From assembly GCA_027485795.1 (NCBI GenBank), contig JAIXQK010000073.1, forward strand, positions 1 to 48,128: 48,128 nucleotides of DNA, given 5' to 3'. Position 1 is the first letter of the stretch. Each line of letters begins with the position of its first letter. A program made the position numbers and the translations under genes. Under the pieces are notes generated by a model. It was not told the origin of the DNA, ran no database searches, and was given only the letters and a program-made list of their open reading frames with translations. This document shows, in pieces, positions 33,527-43,979 of this stretch. The stretch is from Oxalobacteraceae bacterium. GTDB taxonomy: Bacteria; Pseudomonadota; Gammaproteobacteria; Burkholderiales; Burkholderiaceae_D.

Positions 33527-34285
33527 TTACTTCGGCTGCATGCGGATGGCACCATCGAGGCGAATGGATTCGCCGTTCAGCATGCAGTTCTCGATAATCG
33601 TTTTGGCGAGTTGCGCGTATTCATGCGGCTTACCGAGACGCGGCGGGAACGGTACCATTTTGCCGAGCGAATCTTGCACTTCCTGCGGCATACCAAGCAA
33701 CATTGGTGTTTCAAAAATGCCTGGCGCGATCGTCATGACGCGAATACCGTTGCGCGACAAGTCGCGCGCCATGGGCAAAGTCAACCCGACCACGCCGGCT
33801 TTGGAAGAACCATAGGCCGCTTGACCCACCTGGCCGTCATAAGCGGCTACCGAGGCGGTATGGATGATGATACCGCGCTCACCATTTGCATTCGGTGTGT
33901 TGTTCGCCATAGCCGCAGCAGCGAGGCGCGACATGTTGAAGGTACCGACCAGATTGATGTTCACCACGCGCTGGAATACTTCGAGCGGATGCGGGCCATC
34001 TTTGCCGACTGTTTTTACGGCGGGCGCCACACCTGCGCAATTGATCAGCCCAACCACGGTACCTAGCGACTGCGCCGCAGCAACAACCGCATTGCCATCC
34101 GCTTCCGAGGTGACGTCGCATTTCACGAACTTGCCACCGAGTTCGGCCGCCAGTTTTTCGCCCGCCTCAATCTGCAAATCCGCCAGTACAACCTTGCCGC
34201 CGTTTTCGACAATCATGCGTGCGGATGCAGCGCCCAAACCGGAGGCACCGCCCGTCACGATAAAGACCTGGTTTTTGATATCCAT
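33527..34285 (-). CDS. SDR-family 3-hydroxyacyl-CoA dehydrogenase (type II-like)
   Basis: 252 residues with TGGASGLG (11-18) for NAD binding, INCAGVAPA, and the catalytic Ser145, Tyr158 and Lys162 (YGSSK). The segments [42 protein letters not shown] and [16 protein letters not shown] are characteristic of the 3-hydroxyacyl-CoA dehydrogenase type II group (HSD17B10-like), so it probably works in beta-oxidation or branched-chain amino acid breakdown. It is transcribed downstream of, but separated by a terminator from, hppA. Confidence 0.9.
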   Translation of the reverse strand: MDIKNQVFIVTGGASGLGAASARMIVENGGKVVLADLQIEAGEKLAAELGGKFVKCDVTSEADGNAVVAAAQSLGTVVGLINCAGVAPAVKTVGKDGPHPLEVFQRVVNINLVGTFNMSRLAAAAMANNTPNANGERGIIIHTASVAAYDGQVGQAAYGSSKAGVVGLTLPMARDLSRNGIRVMTIAPGIFETPMLLGMPQEVQDSLGKMVPFPPRLGKPHEYAQLAKTIIENCMLNGESIRLDGAIRMQPK

Positions 34286-34365
34286 AGTTACTCCAAGTGA
34301 TGAGGAAATTGAAAGAGGAAGCAGTCTCTGAAAGCCGCGTCGGGCCGCATGATACCGCCACCAAA

Positions 34366-34393
34366 GACAAAGGCAGCCGAAGCTGCCTTTGTC
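34366..34393 (-). terminator. terminator of hppA
   Basis: 12-bp stem GACAAAGGCAGC / GCTGCCTTTGTC with a CGAA loop. On the minus strand it runs into TTTGTCTTTGG. It lies 17 bp after the hppA stop. Confidence 0.8.
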
Positions 34394-34409
34394 GGGGAAG
34401 ATCGAAGAA

Positions 34410-36473
34410 TCAGCCGATCAGTCCCTGCGCCGCGAGCAGCGGCACAATCAACAGAGCGACCAAGTTAATGATCTTGATCAGCGGGTTGACTGCAGGACCC
34501 GCCGTGTCTTTGTAGGGATCGCCCACGGTATCGCCCGTGACAGCAGCCTTATGCGCTTCGCTGCCCTTGCCGCCGTGATGACCATCTTCGATGTACTTCT
34601 TCGCGTTATCCCACGCACCGCCACCGGTACACATGGAGATAGCAACGAACAAGCCCGTCACGATCGTACCCATCAACAAGCCGCCGAGTGCTTTCGGTCC
34701 AAGCACCACACCCACCACGATCGGTACCACAACAGGTAACAGCGACGGCACCATCATCTCCTTGATCGCTGCAACGGTCAGCATATCGACTGCCTTGCCG
34801 TATTCTGGCTTGCTGGTACCTTGCATGATGCCCGGGATCTCGCGGAACTGGCGTCGTACCTCTTCCACCACCGAACCCGCTGCACGGCCGACCGCCTCCA
34901 TCGCCATCGCACCAAACAGGAAGGGGATCAGTCCACCGATGAACAAGCCAATGATCACCATCGGATCCGACAGGTCGAAGGTCACGTTGATGCCACGCTC
35001 ATGCAACGCATGCGTGTAGTCAGCAAACAAGACTAGCGCCGCCAGACCTGCAGAGCCAATTGCGTAGCCCTTGGTGACAGCTTTAGTGGTGTTACCGACG
35101 GCATCGAGCGGATCAGTAATATCACGCACGCTGGCAGGCAGCTCTGACATCTCGGCGATACCACCGGCGTTATCGGTGATCGGGCCGTAGGCGTCCAGTG
35201 CAACGATGATGCCCGCCATCGACAACATTGCTGTCGCCGCTACTGCAATGCCGTACAAGCCAGCCAGCGCGTAGGAAACAAAGATACCTGCGCACACGAA
35301 CAATACCGGCCATGCGGTCGATTTCATCGAGATACCGATACCCGCGATGATGTTAGTCGCGTGCCCGGTAGTCGATGCCTGTGCGATGTGCTTGACCGGA
35401 TGAAAATCGGTACCCGTGTAGTACTCGGTAATCCAGACCATCGCCGCCGTCAGTACCAGACCAACGATGCACGAGCCGAACAAGGCCATGGCAGACGCGC
35501 TACGATCATCCGCAAGTGCGAGTGGCTCAGGGAACACAGTGGTGGTCACGAAGTAGAACGCGATCAGCGACAACACACCCGATACGATCAGCCCGCGATA
35601 CAGCGCCGGCATCACATTCTTCATGTTCGGGCTGGCCTTCACGAACATCACGCCGATGATGGAAGCGATGATCGACACACCACCCAGAATCAGCGGATAG
35701 ATCACGGCTTCAGTTTTACTTGATACCGCCATCAGCGCACCGAGTGCCATCGTCGCAATCAGTGTCACCGCATAGGTTTCAAACAAGTCGGCCGCCATAC
35801 CCGCGCAGTCACCCACGTTATCGCCGACGTTGTCCGCGATCACCGCAGGGTTGCGTGGATCATCCTCAGGGATACCTGCCTCGACCTTACCGACCAAGTC
35901 AGCACCCACGTCAGCGCCCTTAGTGAAGATGCCACCACCGAGTCGAGCGAAGATCGAGATCAACGACGAGCCAAATGCGAAGCCGAGCAGCGGCTTCAGT
36001 GTCACTGGATCAGCATGCTCCAGGCCACCAATAAACCAGAAGAAGATCGAGACGCCGAGCAGACCCAGGCCAACCACCAACATGCCGGTAATCGCGCCAC
36101 CGCGGAAAGCCACATCCAGCGCTGGGCCGATGCCTCGCGTAGCCGCTTGCGCAGTACGCACGTTGGCACTCACCGACACATTCATGCCGATGAAGCCGCA
36201 GGCACCAGACAGCACAGCCCCCAATACGAAGCCGGCGGCTGTCGGCAGATCAAGGAAGATGCCGATCAGAATTGCCAGCACCACCCCGACCATTGCAATG
36301 GTCTGGTACTGACGCGCCAGATAAGCCGCTGCGCCCGCCTGAATCGCTGCAGCAATCTCCTGCATACGCGCGTTGCCGGGGTCCTGACTCATAATCCAGC
36401 TACGCGAGATCAAACCGTAGATCACGGCAATAAGGCCGCACACCACGGCAAACCACAAGCCTGTTGATGCCAT
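34410..36473 (-). CDS. hppA: membrane-bound proton-pumping pyrophosphatase, K+-independent type
   Basis: 687 residues, an integral membrane protein with the usual set of about 16 helices. Pyrophosphate-binding motifs are [37 protein letters not shown] and, near the C-terminus, [21 protein letters not shown]. The sequence GNTTKA has Lys464 where K+-dependent enzymes carry Ala, so the enzyme should be K+-independent and pump protons. It couples pyrophosphate hydrolysis to a proton gradient and helps pull biosynthesis by removing pyrophosphate. It is a single-gene unit with its own terminator. The 150-bp region upstream, up to the adk terminator, holds no ORF. Confidence 0.96.
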   Translation of the reverse strand: MASTGLWFAVVCGLIAVIYGLISRSWIMSQDPGNARMQEIAAAIQAGAAAYLARQYQTIAMVGVVLAILIGIFLDLPTAAGFVLGAVLSGACGFIGMNVSVSANVRTAQAATRGIGPALDVAFRGGAITGMLVVGLGLLGVSIFFWFIGGLEHADPVTLKPLLGFAFGSSLISIFARLGGGIFTKGADVGADLVGKVEAGIPEDDPRNPAVIADNVGDNVGDCAGMAADLFETYAVTLIATMALGALMAVSSKTEAVIYPLILGGVSIIASIIGVMFVKASPNMKNVMPALYRGLIVSGVLSLIAFYFVTTTVFPEPLALADDRSASAMALFGSCIVGLVLTAAMVWITEYYTGTDFHPVKHIAQASTTGHATNIIAGIGISMKSTAWPVLFVCAGIFVSYALAGLYGIAVAATAMLSMAGIIVALDAYGPITDNAGGIAEMSELPASVRDITDPLDAVGNTTKAVTKGYAIGSAGLAALVLFADYTHALHERGINVTFDLSDPMVIIGLFIGGLIPFLFGAMAMEAVGRAAGSVVEEVRRQFREIPGIMQGTSKPEYGKAVDMLTVAAIKEMMVPSLLPVVVPIVVGVVLGPKALGGLLMGTIVTGLFVAISMCTGGGAWDNAKKYIEDGHHGGKGSEAHKAAVTGDTVGDPYKDTAGPAVNPLIKIINLVALLIVPLLAAQGLIG

Positions 36474-36625
36474 ACGTCTCCTCCAGAAGTACCTACCAAT
36501 TATGAAAACTACCTTTCCAGCTCGACTCGACTGGTTATTGCACTACCACTTCACTGCCGGCATGCGCGAGATACGCTCATGCCTCGTCTCGAATACTTAC
36601 TGATCGCCTTGATGATGCGCGACCA

Positions 36626-36651
36626 AATAAAAAGCGGACCCATAGTCCGCT
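36626..36651 (-). terminator. terminator of adk
   Basis: 7-bp stem AGCGGAC / GTCCGCT with a 5-nt loop. On the minus strand it is followed by TTTTTATTT. Confidence 0.8.
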
Positions 36652-36664
36652 GTTGTTTACCGCT

Positions 36665-37375
<711 letters not shown>

Positions 37376-37455
37376 TTATTGTCAGATGTTCAGCTTGCCC
37401 GAAACTTACCACAGAATGCGCTGCTTCCTTTTAGTGTGGGCACGATTGAACTTGC

Positions 37456-38208
37456 TCAAACGGCAAAATGCTGTCGCACGCGCTCAAGATCTTCGGGCGT
37501 ATCGATGCCAGCCTCAGGCGCTTCATCCACCCGATGGACCGCGATGCGGTGACCATGCCACAACACCCGCAACTGCTCCAACGCCTCAATGTTTTCCAAA
37601 GGCGACACGGCAAGGCCTGGGTAGCGCAATAGAAAATCGCGCCGGTAGGCGTAAATGCCGATATGCCGCAAGGGTGTGTACTCCGGCGGCATTGCTTGCC
37701 TATCACGCGCGAATCCGTCACGGTGCCACGGCAGTGGCGCACGCGAAAACATCAGCGCATCACCGCGCGCGTCGAGCACGACTTTGACGACATTCGGATT
37801 AAATACCTCGGCGATCTGATGGATAGTGTGTGCCGCGGTTGCCATCGGTGTACTCGCGCTAACACGCTCGGCAACCGCGTTAATCAGGTCAGGGTCAATC
37901 AGTGGCTCATCACCCTGCACATTCACAATGACTGCCTCATCGGGCAATGGCAAATCAGCGGCGATCTCGGCGATACGGTCGGTGCCAGAGGGATGGTCGG
38001 CGCGCGTCATCCGTGCCTCCACACCTGCCTGCTCACACACCGCCAATACACGCAGGTCATCCGTTGCGACAATCACGCGCGAAGCCTGTGACAATGCAGC
38101 GCGCTCCGCCACTCTCACCACCATGGATTTACCGGCGATGTCCGCCAGCGGTTTGTTTGGCAGCCGAGTGGATGCCATACGTGCCGGGATAATGACAACG
38201 AAAGACAT
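37456..38208 (-). CDS. kdsB: 3-deoxy-manno-octulosonate cytidylyltransferase
   Basis: 250 residues. Activates Kdo to CMP-Kdo for lipopolysaccharide inner core. It has the nucleotide-binding start [23 protein letters not shown], the conserved [22 protein letters not shown] and the sugar-site block LPWHRDGF, with [13 protein letters not shown] further on. Normal length. It lies 13 bp after the Trm112 gene and belongs to the exbB-exbD-lpxK-Trm112-kdsB operon, which links lipid A and Kdo supply. Confidence 0.97.
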   Translation of the reverse strand: MSFVVIIPARMASTRLPNKPLADIAGKSMVVRVAERAALSQASRVIVATDDLRVLAVCEQAGVEARMTRADHPSGTDRIAEIAADLPLPDEAVIVNVQGDEPLIDPDLINAVAERVSASTPMATAAHTIHQIAEVFNPNVVKVVLDARGDALMFSRAPLPWHRDGFARDRQAMPPEYTPLRHIGIYAYRRDFLLRYPGLAVSPLENIEALEQLRVLWHGHRIAVHRVDEAPEAGIDTPEDLERVRQHFAV

Positions 38209-38221
38209 CCGGCGCGCCAGC

Positions 38222-38407
38222 TTATTTTTCTTCGGCAGTAGGCGCGTTCAGATCGCGCGCCTCATCAGCCCACATGATGGGGATACCGTCACGAATCGGG
38301 TACGCAAGCCGATCGCCATTGCAAATCAACTCTTGCGCGTCCTTGTCGTATTTCAGCGGACCCTTACACAGCGGACAGACCAAGATATCAAGTAGTCGAG
38401 CGTCCAC
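38222..38407 (-). CDS. Trm112 family small protein (YcaR type)
   Basis: 61 residues from a GTG start at 38407, preceded by GGAGA. It has the Trm112 pattern [14 protein letters not shown], then [20 protein letters not shown]. Only the first CxxC is present with one further Cys, so zinc binding is uncertain. The gene begins inside the end of lpxK (20-bp overlap) and sits between lpxK and kdsB, the typical place for this family. Function in bacteria is not established. Confidence 0.9.
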   Translation of the reverse strand: MDARLLDILVCPLCKGPLKYDKDAQELICNGDRLAYPIRDGIPIMWADEARDLNAPTAEEK

Positions 38408-39449
38408 GCAATGTCTCCACAATATTGTCGACCAGCGGTTCAGCGATCATCGCTGTCACCGGAACTACCCACAAACGCACATCATCGGCGAGCGTGTTCA
38501 TGCGGGCGCATTTTACTGCATCCTTCTCAGTCATCAGGATCATATCGGCACTCATATCCGTAAACGGATTGTGCTGGTAGTCAAAATGATCAGGGAGTGC
38601 CAACGTATCGCTTAGCGTAATGCCGTGTTTCGTCAGCATGTCGAAAAACCGCTGCGGATTACCGATCCCCGCTACCGCAATAATGCGCTTGCCACTGGAT
38701 ATCGTAGATAGCGCTTGTCGTTGCGAGGGTTGATTAAGACGCTCGGCAAATTCTGCTTGTAGCGTCATGCGATGAGCATTAAATGTCGGCAGCAGTTTTG
38801 GTATCGCGTTGAGTGGTGCGTTGGATGGCGCCGCCGTCGCCGCATTCACCACAAAAAAATCCGAGCGGCGCGAGGCGGGCTCACGTAGCGGCCCTGCAGG
38901 CAATAACCAGCCATTGCCGTGTCCACGCGAATCACAGATCTGAACCTCAAGCGTTCGGGCAAGTGCGTAGTGCTGCAATCCATCGTCAGAAATAAGGATG
39001 TCGACGTCAGGATGTGCGCGCAGTAACTGCTGTGCTGCCGCCACCCGACGGCGACCAACCACCACAGGTACGCCGGTTCGCTGCATGATCAGCAAGGGCT
39101 CGTCACCCACGGCGTGGTAATCGCTATCAGCGTACACCTCTGTCACCCGATCAAGCTGCACGCCATACCCACGCGAAATAACGCCAGGGTGCCAGCCTCG
39201 CGCGCGCAATTGCTCGACCAACCAGATCACGAAAGGTGTTTTGCCAGTGCCACCCACAAAGATATTGCCAACAACAATAACCGGCACCGATAAGCGCGTC
39301 TGTTGTAACAGTCCGAGGGCATACAACGCTCGACGTACCGATAGCAGCAGTCCATAAAGCCAAGACACAGGTAACAGTGCGCGCGCTAGCCATGAGCGGT
39401 GCTGCCACATGCGCATGAACCCCGATTCCAATTGCGAGCGCGCGATCAT
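38388..39449 (-). CDS. lpxK: tetraacyldisaccharide 4'-kinase
   Basis: 353 residues. Phosphorylates the lipid A precursor at the 4' position. A membrane-associated N-terminal helix (about 22-48) precedes the P-loop [14 protein letters not shown] (Lys70) and VISRGYG. The second half has [15 protein letters not shown] with the catalytic Asp pair, and [10 protein letters not shown]. The start overlaps the exbD stop by four bases (ATGA) and the end overlaps the Trm112 gene. In many relatives msbA lies between exbD and lpxK; it is absent here. Confidence 0.96.
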   Translation of the reverse strand: MIARSQLESGFMRMWQHRSWLARALLPVSWLYGLLLSVRRALYALGLLQQTRLSVPVIVVGNIFVGGTGKTPFVIWLVEQLRARGWHPGVISRGYGVQLDRVTEVYADSDYHAVGDEPLLIMQRTGVPVVVGRRRVAAAQQLLRAHPDVDILISDDGLQHYALARTLEVQICDSRGHGNGWLLPAGPLREPASRRSDFFVVNAATAAPSNAPLNAIPKLLPTFNAHRMTLQAEFAERLNQPSQRQALSTISSGKRIIAVAGIGNPQRFFDMLTKHGITLSDTLALPDHFDYQHNPFTDMSADMILMTEKDAVKCARMNTLADDVRLWVVPVTAMIAEPLVDNIVETLRGRSTT

Positions 39450-39865
39450 TTGGGTGAGTTACGCGTTGCAAATGAGAGCTTCTGCAATCCTGCCAGTCGC
39501 GCCGCTTCCATGACATTCACGACGGATTGATGGCTGGTCATTGCGTCCGCATGAATTTCAAGCAAACAGTCTTTATCAGCCCCGGCGGATTGCTTGAGCA
39601 CGAGCGATAGCGCGCTGGGATCCATCATGCCCAGGCGGCGGCCATCTACCGCGACGCTGCCGCCTGCATCGATAGCGACTGACACTGTTTTAGACTGACT
39701 AGGTGCAGCATGGGTACTCGCCGTTGGCAGACTGAGCTTCAGCGCGCTGAACTTGCTGAATGTCGTACTGACCATCAGGAAAATCAGAATCACCAACAGC
39801 ACGTCGATGAACGCAATCAGGTTCACCTCCGGCGTGTCGCGGCGTGGTGATTTACGAAATTTCAT
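39446..39865 (-). CDS. exbD: ExbD/TolR-family biopolymer transport protein
   Basis: About 139 residues from ATG 39865; the longer frame to 39892 lies inside the exbB end and lacks homology. It has a single N-terminal membrane helix (VNLIAFIDVLLVILIFLMVST), with the Asp that carries protons in the helix, and a periplasmic domain. It forms the motor complex with the product upstream. It overlaps the exbB end by 14 bp and lpxK by 4 bp, so translation is probably coupled. Placement before lpxK is the pattern of ExbD homologues associated with lipid A genes in betaproteobacteria. Confidence 0.93.
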   Translation of the reverse strand: MKFRKSPRRDTPEVNLIAFIDVLLVILIFLMVSTTFSKFSALKLSLPTASTHAAPSQSKTVSVAIDAGGSVAVDGRRLGMMDPSALSLVLKQSAGADKDCLLEIHADAMTSHQSVVNVMEAARLAGLQKLSFATRNSPK

Positions 39866-40472
39866 CGGCATCCGTTGCGTCAGAGAGTGCATTCACCAGC
39901 TGCAGCGCCTGCTGCTCGAGCTCAAGCACTCGACTATCCACCAAAGCATGAAAATGCCGGTGAAACATCAGCGCTGGCATTGCAACCGCCAAACCAAATG
40001 CCGTGTTGTACAAGGCAACCGAGATGCCATGCGCAACACGCAGCGGATCAGCGCCAGCCACATCCTGCGCACCGAACAGTTCGATCATCCCGATGACGGT
40101 ACCGAACAAACCCATCAACGGCGCGAGCGTTGCCACCGTACCCAACGCAGTCAGGTAGCGCTCGAGTCGGTGCGTTGCAACGCGCCCAGCCTCCTCGACG
40201 GCTTGTAGCATGCGCTCGCGCGGCGCGCCTTTCTTGCGCAAACCAGCGGCGAGCACAGTGCCCAAGGGCGAGTGACGCTCGAGCTCATCGATATGCTCAG
40301 CACTTACCGGTCCGGCACTTGCGAAGGAAATGACTTCATTCAGTAGCGTGGGCGGCAGAACCCGCGATGTCCGCAGGTACAGTATCCTTTCGACGATCAC
40401 GGTGACCGCGACAATCGATGCCACGAGCAGAAACCAGATGGGCCAACCAGCGGCCTGGATAAGCGAGAACAA
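39852..40472 (-). CDS. exbB: MotA/TolQ/ExbB proton channel family protein
   Basis: 206 residues from TTG 40472, giving LFSLIQAAGWPIWFLLVASIVAVTVIVER, the usual family N-terminus, with GGAG 7 nt upstream. An ATG at 40574 would add 34 residues without family resemblance; it remains possible. Three membrane helices: the first near the N-terminus, then TALGTVATLAPLMGLFGTVIGMIELF and SVALYNTAFGLAVAMPAL. It forms the proton channel with ExbD. It starts the exbB-exbD-lpxK-Trm112-kdsB run. Confidence 0.9.
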   Translation of the reverse strand: MFSLIQAAGWPIWFLLVASIVAVTVIVERILYLRTSRVLPPTLLNEVISFASAGPVSAEHIDELERHSPLGTVLAAGLRKKGAPRERMLQAVEEAGRVATHRLERYLTALGTVATLAPLMGLFGTVIGMIELFGAQDVAGADPLRVAHGISVALYNTAFGLAVAMPALMFHRHFHALVDSRVLELEQQALQLVNALSDATDADEIS

Positions 40473-40614
40473 GTGCCGACTCCGAGTTAAGGAAAAATAG
40501 CGTGCGACTGTATCTGCTTCACTTTCAGCGGGCAAGGCACGCGGCAAAAGCATTGGCACTTTGAGATTGATCACTTGACGGGCCAGGCGGATTCACGGAC
40601 TTTTCCACTGACCT

Positions 40615-40635
40615 TGTGGACAACTTTGTGGGCAA
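40615..40635. promoter_or_regulatory. pair of DnaA-box-like 9-mers upstream of xseA
   Basis: TGTGGACAA (40615-40623) and TGTGGGCAA (40627-40635), spaced 12 bp apart. Both are near matches to the inverted DnaA box TGTGNATAA. They lie in the 368-bp divergent region between exbB (start 40472) and xseA (start 40841), which holds no other convincing feature. Confidence 0.3.
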
Positions 40636-40840
40636 ACCCCCTTGGGCGGTCCGAAGTACTTGATTTTGCGGGCTTTTCTGCGCTGCTGAAGAAACCGGCT
40701 GCGGCAACTTTATCTCAACAAATCAAGGACTTAGCCTTGTTTAAACGCAGCGGTCGGTAGCAGCCTTGTCCGACATCTCAGATCGGGAAAATTGTGGAAA
40801 GCCTAGTGGCACTGGGGACTTTACTGGAGGAAACCGTTTG

Positions 40841-42175
40841 ATGTCTGACAATTCCGGCGGAGAAATACTCACGGTCACGCAGCTGAACCAAGCCGTCTCG
40901 CGCCTGCTCGAGCGGAGCTTTCCGCTAGCGTGGGTCAGTGGCGAAATCTCCAACGTGACCCGCGCGGCCTCCGGGCATTGGTACTTCACCCTGAAGGATG
41001 CCAACGCCCAAGTGCGCGCCGTGATGTTCCGCAGCCGCGCCCAGTACGTCGATTTCAACCCACGCGAGGGCGACAAGGTCGAGGTGCGCGCCACGGTCGG
41101 GCTATATGCAGCACGCGGCGACTTCCAGCTCAATGTGGAAATGATGCGCAAAGCGGGCATCGGCAACCTGTACGAGGCCTTCCTGCGGCTCAAGGCAAAG
41201 CTTGAATCCGAGGGCTTGTTCGACCCCACTCGCAAGCGCTCACTTCCCGAATTCCCTAGAACTGTAGGCGTGGTTACCAGCCCGCAAGCAGCGGCATTGC
41301 GCGACCTCATCAGCGCATTTCGTCGGCGCGCGCCTCACGTGCAGCTGATCATCTACCCGACCTTGGTGCAGGGCGAGGGCTCGGCAGAGCAGATTGCGCG
41401 CGCAATCCAAACCGCCTCGGAGCGCGCTGAATGCGATCTGCTGATCGTCACCCGTGGCGGTGGCAGCCTGGAAGACCTTTGGTCATTCAATGATGAGCGT
41501 GTCGCGCGCGCGATTGCGGCCTGCAGGATGCCGGTCATCTCCGGCGTTGGCCACGAGACGGATGTCACGATTGCCGACTTTGTCGCTGATTTACGTGCGC
41601 CCACACCGACCGCCGCCGCCGAGCTGGCCGCTACTGCGCGTGCGGATTGGCTGGATCATCTCGGTCAGCTCGCCTACGGGCTGCAGGGCGCGCTGCGCCG
41701 GCATCTGGACGAGCGCGCGCAAACGCTCGACTGGCTGGCGCGACGGGTGCAAAGTCCGCAAGCCGCCGTTCGGCAACATGAACTCAGGTTGGCCACCTTG
41801 CAAACCCGTTTGCGCCATGCCGGCAAGGCCCCGCTCGCCAACCTACGATTCACCTTAACCCAAACTACCCAACGCCTGCGACACGCGCTACCCGATACCG
41901 AGTTACTGCGGGCAAGGCTATCCGCACATTCGCAGCAGCTGAGTACCCGGTTTGCCAGCCGCCATGCCGCCGCTGTCCATCAATTCGACAGCCTGCGCGC
42001 GCAGCTGGAGCTGCTGGCGCCACAGCGAACGCTGGAGCGCGGCTACGCGATCGTGCAAGACGCCGAGGGCAGAATCCTGCGTGATAGCGCCGACCTAGCC
42101 GAGAAAGAGTCGATTGAGCTGCGACTGGCCAAGGGTCAGGCACACATCAAAATTGCCAAGGTCAGCCAACGATAA
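40841..42175 (+). CDS. xseA: exodeoxyribonuclease VII large subunit
   Basis: 444 residues. Degrades single-stranded DNA with XseB. The N-terminal OB fold (about 8-105: [38 protein letters not shown]) is followed by the catalytic domain ([50 protein letters not shown]) and a long helical region with an OB-like end ([16 protein letters not shown]). The start at 40841 has GGAGG upstream; an in-frame ATG at 40766 adds unconserved residues. The small subunit xseB is not in the window. Confidence 0.96.
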   Translation: MSDNSGGEILTVTQLNQAVSRLLERSFPLAWVSGEISNVTRAASGHWYFTLKDANAQVRAVMFRSRAQYVDFNPREGDKVEVRATVGLYAARGDFQLNVEMMRKAGIGNLYEAFLRLKAKLESEGLFDPTRKRSLPEFPRTVGVVTSPQAAALRDLISAFRRRAPHVQLIIYPTLVQGEGSAEQIARAIQTASERAECDLLIVTRGGGSLEDLWSFNDERVARAIAACRMPVISGVGHETDVTIADFVADLRAPTPTAAAELAATARADWLDHLGQLAYGLQGALRRHLDERAQTLDWLARRVQSPQAAVRQHELRLATLQTRLRHAGKAPLANLRFTLTQTTQRLRHALPDTELLRARLSAHSQQLSTRFASRHAAAVHQFDSLRAQLELLAPQRTLERGYAIVQDAEGRILRDSADLAEKESIELRLAKGQAHIKIAKVSQR

Positions 42176-42287
42176 CGGCTGGTTCCGCTATACTTCGCGC
42201 GGCTTGACAAAGGCGCAAGGTTTTTACAGTGCCGGCGTCAACAAGTACCCTCACAACAAGACACGTACTCAACCCTCAGGAGGAGTC

Positions 42288-42881
42288 ATGGCACCTATTC
42301 TTCAATCGCTCGGCCGCACCGTGATCGCCGGGTTGGTCATTCTTATTCTGCTAGTGCTCATCGCCAGCAATGTCTCGGGCGCCGGCCCGGTCATGGGTCA
42401 CGCATGGGGCGCGTTCTTCATGCGCTGGCTGCATGTGTTGTCGGGCGTGATGTGGATCGGCCTGCTGTGGTACTTCAATTTTGTGCAGATCCCGTCGATG
42501 CCGAAAATCCCGGATGAGCAAAAACCCGCTATCGGCAAGGTCATTGCACCAACAGCGCTGTTCTGGTTCCGCTATGCGGCGCTGGCGACCGTCGTTACCG
42601 GTGGATTGCTGGCCTGGATGAATGGCTACCTGGCAGCGGCACTCGGCCTGCAAGTGCCGTTCCACGCGATCGGTATCGGCATGTGGCTGGCGCTGGTGAT
42701 GGCGTTCAATGTCTGGTTCATCATCTGGCCAAACCAGAAGAAAGCGCTTGGTATTGTCACCGTCGAGGCAGACGAAAAAGCCAAAGCGGCACGGATGGCA
42801 ATGCTGACGTCACGCTTTAACACCATGCTGTCAATTCCGATGCTGTACATGATGGTGGCGCAGCAAAACGCTGGTCTGTAA
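42288..42881 (+). CDS. PuuD-like (urate oxidase N-terminal domain) membrane protein, short form
   Basis: 197 residues from the ATG at 42288 after AGGAGG. Four to five membrane helices. The blocks FMRWLHVLSGVMWIGLLWYFNFVQIPSMP, ALFWFRYAALATVVTGGLLAWMNGY and FNVWFIIWPNQKKALG match the N-terminal membrane domain of the PuuD family (PF06181 type). True PuuD urate hydroxylases also carry a C-terminal cytochrome c domain, which is missing here, so urate oxidation should not be assumed. The histidines in helix 1 and the WxxWPNQKK loop are kept. It ends at a bidirectional terminator. Confidence 0.82.
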   Translation: MAPILQSLGRTVIAGLVILILLVLIASNVSGAGPVMGHAWGAFFMRWLHVLSGVMWIGLLWYFNFVQIPSMPKIPDEQKPAIGKVIAPTALFWFRYAALATVVTGGLLAWMNGYLAAALGLQVPFHAIGIGMWLALVMAFNVWFIIWPNQKKALGIVTVEADEKAKAARMAMLTSRFNTMLSIPMLYMMVAQQNAGL

Positions 42882-42900
42882 TCAGCGTAGCAACCCAACA

Positions 42901-42931
42901 AAAAATCCCGCGTCAAAAACGCGGGATTTTT
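42901..42931. terminator. bidirectional terminator between the PuuD-like gene and livM (cassette 2)
   Basis: 13-bp stem AAAAATCCCGCGT / ACGCGGGATTTTT with a CAAAA loop and T-runs on both strands, between convergent genes. Confidence 0.93.
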
Positions 42932-43013
42932 TTCGTCGCTCGATGACAGCACGCTGACCGATATAGGCCGTTAGCGTACGCCATTCGACATTTCATGAGC
43001 GTCCATTACGCGC

Positions 43014-43970
43014 CTAGCGTATGCGCGCCACAATCTCGCCAATGATGCCGCGCCGGAATGCGAGTACGCACAGCACAAAGATCAATCCAGTCACCATGGT
43101 GACGGATTCGCCGAGCGTGTTGAACCATTCGATCTCGGTCGCTTGCGCCAACCAGCTACCGACATCACCCAACTTGTTCTCCAGCGCGATGATGATGATG
43201 GCACCCAGTACCGGACCAAACAGGGTGCCCATGCCCCCTACCAGCGTCATTAGCACCACCAAGCCCGACATCGACCAGTGCACATCGGTCAGCGTACCGA
43301 AACCAAGTACCACGGCTTTTACCGACCCCGCCAAGCCGGCTAAGGCAGCCGACAACACGAACGCGAGCAATTTGTAACGCGCCACCTCATAGCCAAGTGA
43401 GGTTGCACGCGGTTCGTTTTCACGTACCGCTTTGAGCACCTGCCCGAAAGGTGAGTGAATAATGCGAACAATCAGCGCGAAGGTGGCAACCACAATTGCA
43501 AGCACGACGTAATACATGGTCAGGTCGTTCCGCAAGTCGATGACACCCAACAGATAGCCGCGCGGAATACTCTGCAAACCATCTTCACCACCAGTGAACG
43601 GCGCCTGCAAAAATACAAAGAACAGCATCTGCGCCAGCGCCAGCGTGATCATGGTGAAGTAAATACCCTGCCGACGAATCGCCAGTCCGCCAATCAGCCA
43701 ACCCGACAACGCAGCAAATGCGGTACCAATCAGCAGCCCCAACTCGAACGGTACGCCCCACACTTTGAGCGCGTGACCGGTGACATACGCTGCGCCACCG
43801 AAAAATGCCGCATGGCCAAACGATAGCAAGCCGGTGAACCCGATCAGCAAGTTGAAAGCGCAGGCAAACAGCGCGAAGCACAGGATCTTCATCAGCAGCA
43901 CGGGGTACAACGCGAACGGTGCAATCAACAGACCGATCAGTACCGCTGCATAACCCAGCTTTCTCGACAT
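43014..43970 (-). CDS. livM: branched-chain amino acid type ABC permease LivM (cassette 2)
   Basis: 318 residues, polytopic. Family blocks are ACAFNLLIGFTGLLSFGHAAFFGGAAYV, the coupling loop GQVLKAVRENEPRATSLGYE and VVLMTLVGGMGTLFGPVLGA. It differs clearly from LivM of cassette 1, so the cassettes are not a recent duplication. Last gene of livG-livF-livH-livM, 9 bp after livH. Substrate could be a branched-chain amino acid, amide, urea or aromatic acid; nothing in the window decides. Confidence 0.92.
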   Translation of the reverse strand: MSRKLGYAAVLIGLLIAPFALYPVLLMKILCFALFACAFNLLIGFTGLLSFGHAAFFGGAAYVTGHALKVWGVPFELGLLIGTAFAALSGWLIGGLAIRRQGIYFTMITLALAQMLFFVFLQAPFTGGEDGLQSIPRGYLLGVIDLRNDLTMYYVVLAIVVATFALIVRIIHSPFGQVLKAVRENEPRATSLGYEVARYKLLAFVLSAALAGLAGSVKAVVLGFGTLTDVHWSMSGLVVLMTLVGGMGTLFGPVLGAIIIIALENKLGDVGSWLAQATEIEWFNTLGESVTMVTGLIFVLCVLAFRRGIIGEIVARIR

Positions 43971-43979
43971 GAACCGCTC

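Noticed and set aside
38388-38407. Overlap of lpxK and Trm112 gene as a sequencing error
   Set aside because: Both reading frames have normal ends and starts, and a GGAGA site fits the Trm112 GTG. Short overlaps are common in this operon.
41865-42143. Minus-strand open frame inside xseA
   Set aside because: Shadow of xseA, arginine/alanine rich, without a ribosome site.
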